Shown here piece by piece: positions 1-5,073 of a stretch of DNA of 5,163 nucleotides. A program made the translations under genes and the position numbers. A model generated the notes under the pieces. That model did no database searches. It was not told where the DNA came from and was given only the letters and a program-made list of their open reading frames with translations. This DNA comes from JAVZLQ01 sp049700035. GTDB taxonomy: Archaea; Thermoproteota; Bathyarchaeia; Bathyarchaeales; Bathycorpusculaceae. Every line of letters begins with the position of its first letter. Position 1 is the stretch's first letter. The DNA is taken from the NCBI GenBank assembly GCA_049700035.1, contig JBNAWC010000067.1:1-5163 (forward strand), written 5' to 3'.

Positions 1-55
1 CCTGCTAAGCCTGTGGTCGGTAACGGCCGCGCGGGTTCAAATCCCGCACCCCGCG
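1..55 (+). tRNA. tRNA-Ser(GCU), 3' part only
   Basis: This is the 3' portion of a class II tRNA; the acceptor 5' strand, D arm and most of the 5' anticodon stem lie outside the window. The anticodon loop is CTGCTAA (2-8) with anticodon GCT at 4-6, closed by C1-G9. A long variable arm follows: a 5-bp stem 15-19/24-28 (one G-T pair) capped by a GTAA tetraloop. The T arm is GCGGG / TTCAAAT / CCCGC (31-47). The acceptor 3' strand is 48-54 and the discriminator is G55, as expected for serine. No CCA is encoded, so CCA would be added after transcription. No intron is seen at the usual site 3' of the anticodon. Confidence 0.93.
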
Positions 56-60
56 CTAAG

Positions 61-71
61 TGTATTTTATT
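61..71 (+). terminator. T-rich tract after the tRNA
   Basis: TGTATTTTATT starts six bases past the tRNA discriminator. Archaeal RNA polymerase often stops at T-rich stretches without a hairpin, and none is visible here. This is a probable terminator by position and composition only. Confidence 0.4.
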
Positions 72-88
72 AGTGGGAGGGAGGTGTG

Positions 89-97
89 TAAAATTTA
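89..97 (+). promoter_or_regulatory. Possible TATA box of the nitroreductase gene
   Basis: TAAAATTTA is the best TATA-like element between the tRNA and the nitroreductase. Counting about 25 bases from its centre puts transcription start near 118, giving a leader of about 18 bases before the ATG at 136. The match is weak, and a second AT-rich stretch (108-117) competes with it. Confidence 0.3.
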
Positions 98-135
98 ATG
101 GTGAGTTGAAATTAATAGTGTTTTGGTGTTGCTTG

Positions 136-672
136 ATGGATGTGTTTGAGGTGGTTCAGCGGAGGTGTTCGGTTCGCGCTTATAATTTGGTGCCTGTTCC
201 AAAGGATAAGCTTATGAAGCTTCTTGAGGCTGCGCGGTTGGCGCCTTCTGCCGGTAATGTTCAGCCTTGGCATTTTGTTGTTGTAATGGACTATTGGAAG
301 AGGCGGAGAATTGCCGAAAGTGGAAGGTTTGCACGTTTTCTTGCCGAATCTCCAGTTGTGATTGTTGGTTGCGGTGATGAAAGGGCTTCGCCGAAGTGGC
401 ATGTTGTTGATGTTGCAATAGCCATGCAGAACATCGTTTTAACAGCAACAAGCGAAGGTTTAGGCACATGCTGGGTTGGAGACTTTGACGAGAAACTCGT
501 TAAGGAGCTTTTACGTATTCCAGAAAACTATCGCGTTATTGCTTTACTGGCTGTTGGCTATCCACGCAAAAAGTTTGACGTACAAGGCAAGATGCTTCAC
601 CTAATACGGCGAAGAAAGAAGTTGAAGGATATCGTGAGTTTTGAAGAGTTTGGAGCAAAACACGCAAAATGA
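136..672 (+). CDS. Nitroreductase family flavoprotein
   Basis: A 178-residue protein of the FMN-dependent nitroreductase family, cytosolic enzymes that pass electrons from NAD(P)H to nitro groups, quinones or other acceptors. Family marks visible in order: the N-terminal FMN phosphate-binding element RRCSVR (9-14), the core APSAGNVQPWHF (36-47), GLGTCWVGDFDE (108-119), the strand VIALLAVGYP (134-143), and a basic tail RRRKKLKDIVSFEEF (158-172) typical of the family's C-terminus. The length fits the compact single-domain subgroup. I chose the ATG at 136 because the protein then begins with the usual MDVFEVVQRR; the frame is open back to 13, but that extension would run through the tRNA and encodes nothing family-like. 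No good Shine-Dalgarno precedes the ATG. The substrate cannot be read from sequence. Neighbours give no pathway clue; it looks like a single-gene unit. Confidence 0.92.
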   Translation: MDVFEVVQRRCSVRAYNLVPVPKDKLMKLLEAARLAPSAGNVQPWHFVVVMDYWKRRRIAESGRFARFLAESPVVIVGCGDERASPKWHVVDVAIAMQNIVLTATSEGLGTCWVGDFDEKLVKELLRIPENYRVIALLAVGYPRKKFDVQGKMLHLIRRRKKLKDIVSFEEFGAKHAK

Positions 673-688
673 TTTAAGTCAATAAAGC

Positions 689-710
689 GTTTTCTTTGAT
701 TTGGCTTTTA
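689..710 (+). terminator. T-rich stretch after the nitroreductase gene
   Basis: Within the 115-base gap 673-787, bases 689-710 contain several T runs (GTTTTCTTT, then CTTTTA) about 20 bases beyond the stop codon. This fits archaeal T-tract termination. The CTTTTA end could instead be a weak TATA box for the next gene. Nothing else is recognisable in the gap. Confidence 0.3.
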
Positions 711-787
711 CCGTATCTTAGATTAGTTTTGTCTCTCTGTATTCTCGCTCCATAAGGGTTATTGGTTTTGCTGTTTCAAAAATTCCT

Positions 788-1249
788 ATGGTTTCAGTTC
801 GGAGTACGGTTCGGCATCTGATTTTATTCTTCCTGCTCTTATTCACGCTTGTCCAGTTGACAGCAGCAACATCAACGAGTTTCACTGTGCGAAGCGGCGA
901 AGAAGCGACAAGGGTTTTGAAACTTGCGGTTGAAGACCGTGTTTTTATAAGTTTCTCAGTCGTGGGCGGTGACAACGCAATACGCTTTTGCTTAGCATGT
1001 CCAAATGGTACTGTGCGGGATTTTGGAGAAGTAGGCTATTTTCATCATACTTTTGTCTGCGACCTTGAAGGTGACTACACTTTGCACTTTTCTAATGTTG
1101 GTTCTTCCGTGGATAAGCTTGTGACTTTGAATTATGAGGTTGAGCATTACATTTTTGGGGTTCCGCAGATGCTTTTCCTCACAATAGTTATTGCCATAGT
1201 CTGCGTGGTCATGGTTGCCGCATTCATCCTTCTAGGTAGGTCCCACTAA
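788..1249 (+). CDS. Signal-peptide, single-TM protein with GOLD/p24-like domain
   Basis: A 153-residue extracytoplasmic, membrane-anchored protein. Residues 1-27 are a signal peptide: basic start (R5, R9, H10), hydrophobic core LILFFLLLFTLV, likely cleavage around TAA-TS. Residues ~31-119 are a beta-rich domain whose pattern matches the GOLD domain of emp24/p24 proteins: SFSVVGGDNAIRFCLACPNG, a middle loop, then GDYTLHFSN (95-103) and KLVTLNYEV (110-118). Residues ~127-149 are a hydrophobic helix followed by a three-residue tail. C68, C71 and C91 could allow a disulfide outside the cell. The order signal peptide, GOLD, TM, short tail mirrors p24, but the coiled coil before the p24 TM is missing. 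The ATG at 788 is the first usable start after the in-frame stop at 719-721 and gives the proper signal peptide; there is no clear Shine-Dalgarno. The GOLD assignment is by pattern, not a profile search. Function unknown. Confidence 0.8.
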   Translation: MVSVRSTVRHLILFFLLLFTLVQLTAATSTSFTVRSGEEATRVLKLAVEDRVFISFSVVGGDNAIRFCLACPNGTVRDFGEVGYFHHTFVCDLEGDYTLHFSNVGSSVDKLVTLNYEVEHYIFGVPQMLFLTIVIAIVCVVMVAAFILLGRSH

Positions 1250-1274
1250 AAAGGTAGCAGTGGGCACAATTTTG

Positions 1275-1286
1275 TTAGAATTCTAA
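1275..1286 (+). repeat. 12-base perfect palindrome upstream of the aldolase promoter
   Basis: TTAGAATTCTAA is its own reverse complement and lies about 45 bases ahead of the aldolase TATA box, in the gap after the GOLD-protein gene. It could be an upstream regulator site. Roughly one such palindrome is expected by chance in 5 kb, so significance is low. Confidence 0.3.
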
Positions 1287-1325
1287 TCTGGACTATGGAT
1301 GCAGAATCATGTTTTGGGGTATGTA

Positions 1326-1341
1326 AATCATTTATATGATT
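1326..1341 (+). promoter_or_regulatory. Aldolase promoter: TATA box inside an inverted repeat
   Basis: The TATA element TTTATAT (1331-1337) sits inside AATCAT-TTTA-ATGATT, a 6-bp-arm inverted repeat with a 4-base spacer. Counting about 25 bases from the TATA centre puts transcription start near 1358-1360, so the mRNA would have a leader of only about a dozen bases before the ATG at 1371. A regulator bound to the repeat would block TBP. The TATA call is fairly good; the operator idea is inference. Confidence 0.6.
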
Positions 1342-1349
1342 AGGATAAA

Positions 1350-1367
1350 TATCACAAGGCAGTGAAC
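1350..1367 (+). promoter_or_regulatory. Possible TGM-like operator at the aldolase start site
   Basis: TATCACAAGGCAGTGAAC contains TCAC-N6-GTGA, resembling the Thermococcales glycolytic motif TATCAC-N5-GTGATA bound by a TrmB-family regulator. One half is exact; the other matches only GTGA and the spacer is one base longer. It lies downstream of the TATA box over the predicted start, where a repressor site would lie. Tentative. Confidence 0.25.
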
Positions 1368-1370
1368 TGT

Positions 1371-2297
1371 ATGCTTGTCACGAATAGAGAATTGCTACTT
1401 AAGGCTAAAAGTGGAGCTTATGCCGTTGGCGCTTTTAACATTCAGAATCTTGAAAGTTTTTTGGCTGTTTTTGAGGCTGCTGTTGAGGAGAAATCGCCAG
1501 TGATAGTTGCTGTGACGCCAAGCGCCATAAAATATGGTGGTTTAGTCTATCTTTCAAAAATTGTTAGGACTGCGGCTGAGTCCGCTTCTGTTCCGATGTC
1601 GCTTCACCTTGACCATGGAGAGGATTTCGAGACTGTTTCGCGTTGTATTGACGCTGGCTTCACTTCGGTTATGATTGACGGTTCATTCTTAAAGTTTGAG
1701 GATAACGTTGTCCTAACGAAGCGTGTTGTTGATTTTGCGCATCCGCGTGGAGTTTCTGTTGAGGCTGAGCTTGGTAGGCTTGCTGGAGTTGAAGAGAAAA
1801 CAGTTGAAGAAAAGGAGGCTGTTTTGACAGACCCTGATGTTGCATTTGATTTTGTTAGGCGCACTGGTGTTGATGCGCTTGCGGTTGCTATTGGAACTTC
1901 GCATGGCGCTTACAAGTTTAAGGGTGAGCCGAAACTTGACTTTGAACGGTTAAAGCGCATTAGGGAAAGGGTTGATGTGCCTCTTGTTTTGCATGGCGCC
2001 TCAAGTGTTCCACAGTGGATTATTGAGAAAGCCCAAAAATACGGTGCTGAACTTGAAGGCGCGAGGGGTATACCAGAAGAGCACATAAAGAAGGCGATTT
2101 CGCTGGGTATAACGAAAATAAATATAGACACTGACCTGCGACTTGCATTTACAGCCGCAATACGTGAGGTTTTAGCAAAGTCTCCAAGGGAGTTTGACCC
2201 TAGAAAAATTTTGGGTCCAGCTAAAGAGGCTATGAAAGAGGTTGTTAAGAGCAAAATGCGCCTTTTCGGAAGTTCTGGAAAAAGCCTAGCTTTCTAA
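1371..2297 (+). CDS. fba: Class II fructose-bisphosphate aldolase
   Basis: A 308-residue zinc-dependent aldolase that reversibly splits fructose-1,6-bisphosphate into dihydroxyacetone phosphate and glyceraldehyde-3-phosphate in the cytosol. Visible active-site blocks: LHLDHG (79-83; catalytic D81, zinc ligand H82), MIDGS (101-105), VEAELGRLAG (130-139; E132), GTSHGAYK (175-182; H178), LVLHGASSVP (205-214; H208), and NIDTD (251-255) for substrate phosphate and diol. The C-terminus DPRKILGPAKEAMKEVVKSKMRLFGSSGK is typical of class II enzymes. Length is usual. I start at ATG 1371 because class II proteins commonly begin MLVT-xx-LL; an in-frame GTG at 1362 would add three residues. Tagatose- or other ketose-bisphosphate aldolases of the same family are an alternative, but the PFK partner 11 bases downstream favours FBP. 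Many archaea use other aldolase types (bifunctional FBP aldolase/phosphatase or DhnA-like class I), so this bacterial-type enzyme is notable. Confidence 0.93.
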   Translation: MLVTNRELLLKAKSGAYAVGAFNIQNLESFLAVFEAAVEEKSPVIVAVTPSAIKYGGLVYLSKIVRTAAESASVPMSLHLDHGEDFETVSRCIDAGFTSVMIDGSFLKFEDNVVLTKRVVDFAHPRGVSVEAELGRLAGVEEKTVEEKEAVLTDPDVAFDFVRRTGVDALAVAIGTSHGAYKFKGEPKLDFERLKRIRERVDVPLVLHGASSVPQWIIEKAQKYGAELEGARGIPEEHIKKAISLGITKINIDTDLRLAFTAAIREVLAKSPREFDPRKILGPAKEAMKEVVKSKMRLFGSSGKSLAF

Positions 2298-2303
2298 GGT
2301 GAT
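2297..2303 (+). promoter_or_regulatory. Shine-Dalgarno site of the first PFK gene
   Basis: AGGTGAT overlaps the last base of the aldolase stop codon and ends five bases before the TTG at 2309. It matches the archaeal anti-Shine-Dalgarno well and decides the non-ATG start. It also shows that the aldolase and PFK genes are translated from one message. Confidence 0.8.
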
Positions 2304-2308
2304 GCCAA

Positions 2309-3337
2309 TTGAAGGTTGGAGTTTTAAGCGGTGGCGGCGATGCGCCTGGCATAAATGCTGTTATAAGGGCTGTTGTTAGGAAGGGGATTAGGCATTATGG
2401 CGACGAGATTGTTGGTATAAGGGATGGCTGGCGTGGGCTTTTAGAAGGCGAATACGTGTCGCTTGATTTGCGTTCTGTTTCTGGTATTCTTCCGCGTGGA
2501 GGCTCGATTTTGGGCACTTCTAGGACGAATCCGTTTAAGCATGAAGGTGGACCAGAAAAGATATTGGCTAATGCGGAAAAGGCTGGGATAGATGCTGTTG
2601 TTGTTATTGGCGGCGATGACACGCTTAGTGTAGCTTATAAGATGGGTGAGTTTGGGTTAAAATGCGTCGGTGTGCCAAAAACTATTGATAATGACTTGTC
2701 TGGAACGGATTACACTTTTGGCTTCAACACTGCAGTTTCCATAGCCACAGAAGCCCTTGATAGGCTTCATACGACGGCTGAAACCCATCGTAGGGTTATG
2801 ATTTTGGAGGTTATGGGGCGGTACACGGGTTGGATAGCCTTGGAGGCGGGAATTGCTGGGGGCGCAGATGTTATACTTATTCCCGAAAAGCCTTTTGATG
2901 TGGATGAGGTTTGTGATTACATAAGGCAGAGGCATGATCGGGGACGAAACTTCAGCATAGTTGTTGTTGCTGAGGGCGCAAAGCCGAAGGGCGGCAAAGA
3001 GATTGTTTACAGTGAAAGCATAGACGAGTTTGGGCACATTCGCCTCGGCGGTGTCGGCTACTATCTTGGGAAGGAGATTGAAAAGCGTTTAGGCATAGAA
3101 ACACGCGTTGTTGTTTTGGGTCACATTCAGCGTGGCGGTTCGCCAACAGCCTTTGACAGGATATTGGCAACGCGTTTTGGAATAGCTGCAATAGACCTTG
3201 TTCACGAGGGGAAGTTTGGTTACATGGTGGCGATTAAGGGTAACCGCATAGTCTCTGTTCCATTGAAGGATGTTGTTGGTAAGCGCAAGACAGTTGACCT
3301 AGAACTTTATGAGATAGCAAAGGTGTTTTTCGGCTAG
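2309..3337 (+). CDS. 6-phosphofructokinase, PfkA family, PPi-type residues
   Basis: A 342-residue cytosolic PfkA-family enzyme converting fructose-6-phosphate to fructose-1,6-bisphosphate. Motifs: SGGGDAPGINAVIRA (7-21), PRGGSILGTSR (62-72), GGDD (101-104), PKTIDND (123-129) with catalytic D127 and D129, THRR (159-162), EVMGR (167-171), VVAEGAKP (219-226), and LGHIQRGGSPTAFDR (270-284) with H272 and R275. Two donor-deciding positions, numbered as in E. coli PfkA, are D104 and K124; ATP enzymes carry Gly at both. Asp104 plus Lys124 is the classical pyrophosphate-dependent pattern, so a reversible PPi-PFK like that of Thermoproteus tenax is the best prediction. Without assay, ATP use cannot be fully excluded. 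The start is TTG at 2309, set by the AGGTGAT site; it gives the family start MKVGVLSGGGDAPG. It is in an operon with the aldolase, and its stop is 8 bases from the stop of the convergent second PFK gene. Confidence 0.92.
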   Translation: MKVGVLSGGGDAPGINAVIRAVVRKGIRHYGDEIVGIRDGWRGLLEGEYVSLDLRSVSGILPRGGSILGTSRTNPFKHEGGPEKILANAEKAGIDAVVVIGGDDTLSVAYKMGEFGLKCVGVPKTIDNDLSGTDYTFGFNTAVSIATEALDRLHTTAETHRRVMILEVMGRYTGWIALEAGIAGGADVILIPEKPFDVDEVCDYIRQRHDRGRNFSIVVVAEGAKPKGGKEIVYSESIDEFGHIRLGGVGYYLGKEIEKRLGIETRVVVLGHIQRGGSPTAFDRILATRFGIAAIDLVHEGKFGYMVAIKGNRIVSVPLKDVVGKRKTVDLELYEIAKVFFG

Positions 3338-3345
3338 AGAAGGCT

Positions 3346-4308
3346 TTATGTTGCGAGAATCCTAGCCAACCTTAAGAGGTTAAGGTTTAGAGGCTTTTCT
3401 TTGCTGCATGATTCTTCCAGTTCCACGTTTGCTACTTTGCCGTTCTGCAACCCGACAATTCTATTTCCTTCACCTTTCAGTAGAAGCCTAACAGCCTCGT
3501 CTGCGAATAAACTTGCGAGAAGGCGGCTCCTAGCGGTTGGGTTTCCGCCTCTTTGTGCATAGCCTAAAATGCTTAGTCTGACCTCTGCGCCCGTGTTCTT
3601 TTCGATTTCTTTTGCAAGTTTGCGCGTGTCGCCTATGCCTTCAGCCGCAACAATTATGCCTGAACGCTTCCCCTTGGCGCTGTTTTCGCGTATGACCTTG
3701 AAAATTTCTTCTTTATTCACTTTTTCTTCTGGGACTAGGATTACTTCTGCGCCAACTGTTAAGCCCACTGTTGCCGCTAAAAAGCCTCTTGTTCTTCCCA
3801 TGACCTCGACTATGAATACTCTTTCATGTGATATTGCTGTGTCGCGAATCTTGTCAATTTCAGAAACCGCCGTGTTCACAGCCGTGTCAAACCCTATGGT
3901 TTCGTCAACGCCATACACGTCATTGTCTATTGTTGCTGGAACCCCAACGATAAGTGTCCGCGTGAATTCGCTTAACTCTAAGGCGCCTTTAAAAGAGCCG
4001 TTACCGCCGATAACGATTAAGCCGTCAACCTTGTTTTGCGCTAGGGTTTCAGCCGCCCTTTTAAGTCCCTCCTTCCTCTTGAATTTTAGGCACCGCGAAG
4101 TTCGCAATATTGTTCCGCCAAGCTGGATTATTCCGCCAACAGAACGCGGCGTCAACCTCACAAAAGTATTTGTTAACAAGCCCTCCCAACCCCTCTCGAA
4201 GCCTAAAACTTGCAAGTTTTCTGAATGTGCAATGCGTGTAACAGCCCTTATGGCAGCGTTCATTCCAGGAGCGTCGCCGCCACTTGTAACAACACCAACA
4301 GTTTTCAA
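3346..4308 (-). CDS. pfkA: 6-phosphofructokinase, PfkA family, ATP-type residues
   Basis: A 320-residue second PfkA paralogue. Motifs: TSGGDAPGMNAAIRAV (8-23), QLGGTILRTSR (62-72), GGNGS (101-105), PATIDND (124-130; catalytic D128, D130), SHER (160-163), VMGR (169-172), AAEGIGD (221-227), LGYAQRGGNPTARSR (248-262). Gly104 and the absence of a lysine before TIDND (Ala instead) match ATP-dependent PFKs. Two differences stand out: the usual GGDGS Asp, a Mg-ATP contact in E. coli, is Asn103, and the usual His of LGHIQRGG is Tyr250, a change I believe occurs elsewhere in the family. It is shorter and diverged from the convergent paralogue, so not a recent tandem duplicate. Start: GGAGTGA lies flush against an ATG at 4314 but six bases before a TTG at 4308. 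I prefer the TTG, which gives the family start MKTVGVVTSGGDAPG; the ATG would add two residues. It has its own promoter, diverging from cutA. Confidence 0.9.
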   Translation of the reverse strand: MKTVGVVTSGGDAPGMNAAIRAVTRIAHSENLQVLGFERGWEGLLTNTFVRLTPRSVGGIIQLGGTILRTSRCLKFKRKEGLKRAAETLAQNKVDGLIVIGGNGSFKGALELSEFTRTLIVGVPATIDNDVYGVDETIGFDTAVNTAVSEIDKIRDTAISHERVFIVEVMGRTRGFLAATVGLTVGAEVILVPEEKVNKEEIFKVIRENSAKGKRSGIIVAAEGIGDTRKLAKEIEKNTGAEVRLSILGYAQRGGNPTARSRLLASLFADEAVRLLLKGEGNRIVGLQNGKVANVELEESCSKEKPLNLNLLRLARILAT

Positions 4309-4314
4309 ATGCAT

Positions 4315-4321
4315 TCACTCC
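4315..4321 (-). promoter_or_regulatory. Shine-Dalgarno site of the minus-strand PFK gene
   Basis: On the minus strand this reads GGAGTGA. It touches the ATG ending at 4314 with no spacer but stands six bases from the TTG at 4308, a normal distance. It is the main reason for choosing the TTG start. Confidence 0.6.
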
Positions 4322-4323
4322 GC

Positions 4324-4379
4324 AACAAGCCATTTGTCGCAATCAAAGATAAATGCGCCTTCAAAGTAAAAAGCTTGTT
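4324..4379. repeat. Inverted repeat framing the divergent pfkA/cutA promoter region
   Basis: AACAAGC (4324-4330) and GCTTGTT (4373-4379) are exact 7-base inverted copies separated by 42 bases. Their centre falls at 4351-4352, inside the AT-rich TATA-like element, and each arm lies about where transcription would start in its direction. A chance pair of this size in an 80-base gap is not rare (order of 0.2), so a shared operator is only a possibility. Confidence 0.35.
4348..4355 (-). promoter_or_regulatory. TATA-like element of the minus-strand PFK gene
   Basis: On the minus strand this reads ATTTATCT, in the context CATTTATCTTTG. A start site about 25 bases on would be near 4326, leaving a short leader that contains the GGAGTGA site. 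The same AT-rich block might also serve cutA on the plus strand, with a start near 4378, but its plus-strand match is poorer. Confidence 0.45.
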
Positions 4380-4382
4380 AAA

Positions 4383-4389
4383 GAGGTGA
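4383..4389 (+). promoter_or_regulatory. Shine-Dalgarno site of cutA
   Basis: GAGGTGA ends seven bases before TTG 4397 and is a near-full match to the archaeal anti-Shine-Dalgarno. It fixes the TTG start; no in-frame ATG lies nearby. Confidence 0.75.
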
Positions 4390-4396
4390 ACGCCGT

Positions 4397-4717
4397 TTGA
4401 AAGGCGAATACATACTCGTAATCGTGACAACAGCCAACAAGGCTGAAGCTGAAAAAATTGCACGGGCTTTACTTGATGAGAGGCTTATTGCATGCGCCAA
4501 CATAATTGGTCCAGCGCACTCGCTTTTTTGGTGGCATGGGAAAATCGAAAGTGCAGAAGAGCACGTAATCTTGATGAAAACCAGAAAAAGCCTGTTCGCT
4601 GAACTGTCCGAAAGAGTGAAAGCGCTACACAGCTACGAAGTCCCAGAGATAATAGCAATTCCAATAATAGAAGGCTTCGAACCCTATATGAAATGGATAG
4701 ACAATAGTTTAGGATAA
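4397..4717 (+). CDS. cutA: CutA1 family divalent-ion tolerance protein
   Basis: A 106-residue CutA1 protein, the usual length. The family forms very stable trimers with a ferredoxin-like, PII-like fold and is linked to divalent metal (copper) tolerance, though its molecular role is unsettled. Visible family pattern: an opening strand YILVIVTTANKAEAEKIARALLDERLIACANI (5-36), the signature FWWHGKIESAEEHVILMKTR (44-63), and SERVKALHSYEVPEIIAIPIIEGFEPYMKWI (71-101) with the near-invariant HxYEVPEI core. The start is TTG at 4397 behind a strong GAGGTGA site. It diverges from the ATP-type PFK gene across an 88-base gap and is followed 27 bases later by the nucleotidyltransferase gene, perhaps cotranscribed. 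No metal-responsive operator is recognisable. Confidence 0.93.
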   Translation: MKGEYILVIVTTANKAEAEKIARALLDERLIACANIIGPAHSLFWWHGKIESAEEHVILMKTRKSLFAELSERVKALHSYEVPEIIAIPIIEGFEPYMKWIDNSLG

Positions 4718-4744
4718 CCACTTAAAACAGAGAATCTGGTAGAT

Positions 4745-5071
4745 ATGCAATCGACTTATGACCAAATACGCTTTTACAAGCTTACGAAGAAAGAAAAGGA
4801 AGAGATAATAAAGAAAATTAAAGGTTATTTAGCCGAGGAAAAGAGAATAAAGCTTGCAATAATTTTCGGAAGTTTGATGGCAAGGGATTACGTTAGGGAT
4901 ATAGGCATCTGCATAAGCTCAAACCCAAAATTGAACTTAAAAGAACTGCTAGAACTGAATGCAAAAATCGAGCTGGAAATCGGCATCCCCATTGACATGG
5001 TGGAAATGGAAATGCTGCCAAAAATTCTCCAAACAGACATGCTGAAAAAAGGCGTAAAAGTGAAAGGGTAA
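4745..5071 (+). CDS. Small MNT-type nucleotidyltransferase-fold protein, degenerate active site
   Basis: A 108-residue protein with the layout of minimal nucleotidyltransferases (MNT): basic helix (~13-35), strand IKLAIIFGS (35-43), DYVRDIGICI (48-57), helix LNLKELLELNAKIELEIG (63-80), and strand IPIDMVEME (81-89). Active members have GS followed by DxD and a third Asp on the later strand. Here GS (42-43), D52 and D84 are present, but the second Asp of DxD is Gly54 (codon GGC, one base from Asp GAC), so metal binding and catalysis are probably lost unless this is a sequence error. Such proteins are often antitoxins paired with a HEPN toxin and modify it by nucleotidylation; no HEPN gene is adjacent on either side. 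The ATG at 4745 is preceded only by a weak TGGTAGAT. The codons are A-rich. It may share cutA's transcript. Its stop codon lies three bases before the 7S RNA TATA box. Confidence 0.75.
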   Translation: MQSTYDQIRFYKLTKKEKEEIIKKIKGYLAEEKRIKLAIIFGSLMARDYVRDIGICISSNPKLNLKELLELNAKIELEIGIPIDMVEMEMLPKILQTDMLKKGVKVKG

Positions 5072-5073
5072 AG

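Noticed and set aside
1..55. tRNA 3' end as an integration (att) site
   Set aside because: No integrase, duplicated tRNA 3' segment or phage-like gene is visible in the window.
98..109. Tiny frame ATG-GTG-AGT-TGA after a GGAGG-like run, possible leader peptide
   Set aside because: It has three codons only, the spacing from the GGAGG run is too long, and it overlaps the likely TATA region, so it is probably not transcribed.
13..135. N-terminal extension of the nitroreductase from an ATG at 13
   Set aside because: It would run through the tRNA-Ser T arm and acceptor stem, and the added 41 residues have no family similarity; the family start MDVFEVVQRR is at 136.
1910..2254. Minus-strand open frame inside the aldolase gene
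   Set aside because: It lies wholly within an unambiguous class II aldolase and shows no domain, ribosome site or promoter.
2657..3037. Minus-strand open frame inside the first PFK gene
   Set aside because: It covers the PFK substrate-binding core in antisense and has no recognisable protein features.
3338..3345. Terminator between the convergent PFK genes
   Set aside because: The gap is only 8 bases; any T-tract stop (for example CTTTTCTTT at 3394-3402 for plus-strand transcripts) would lie inside the opposing gene and cannot be assigned with confidence.
3569..4369. Plus-strand open frame of 266 codons opposite the minus-strand PFK gene
   Set aside because: It is antisense to a clear PfkA protein, is low-complexity in Ser/Thr/Pro/Leu, and has no recognisable domain or start signal; it is a shadow of the real gene's codon bias.
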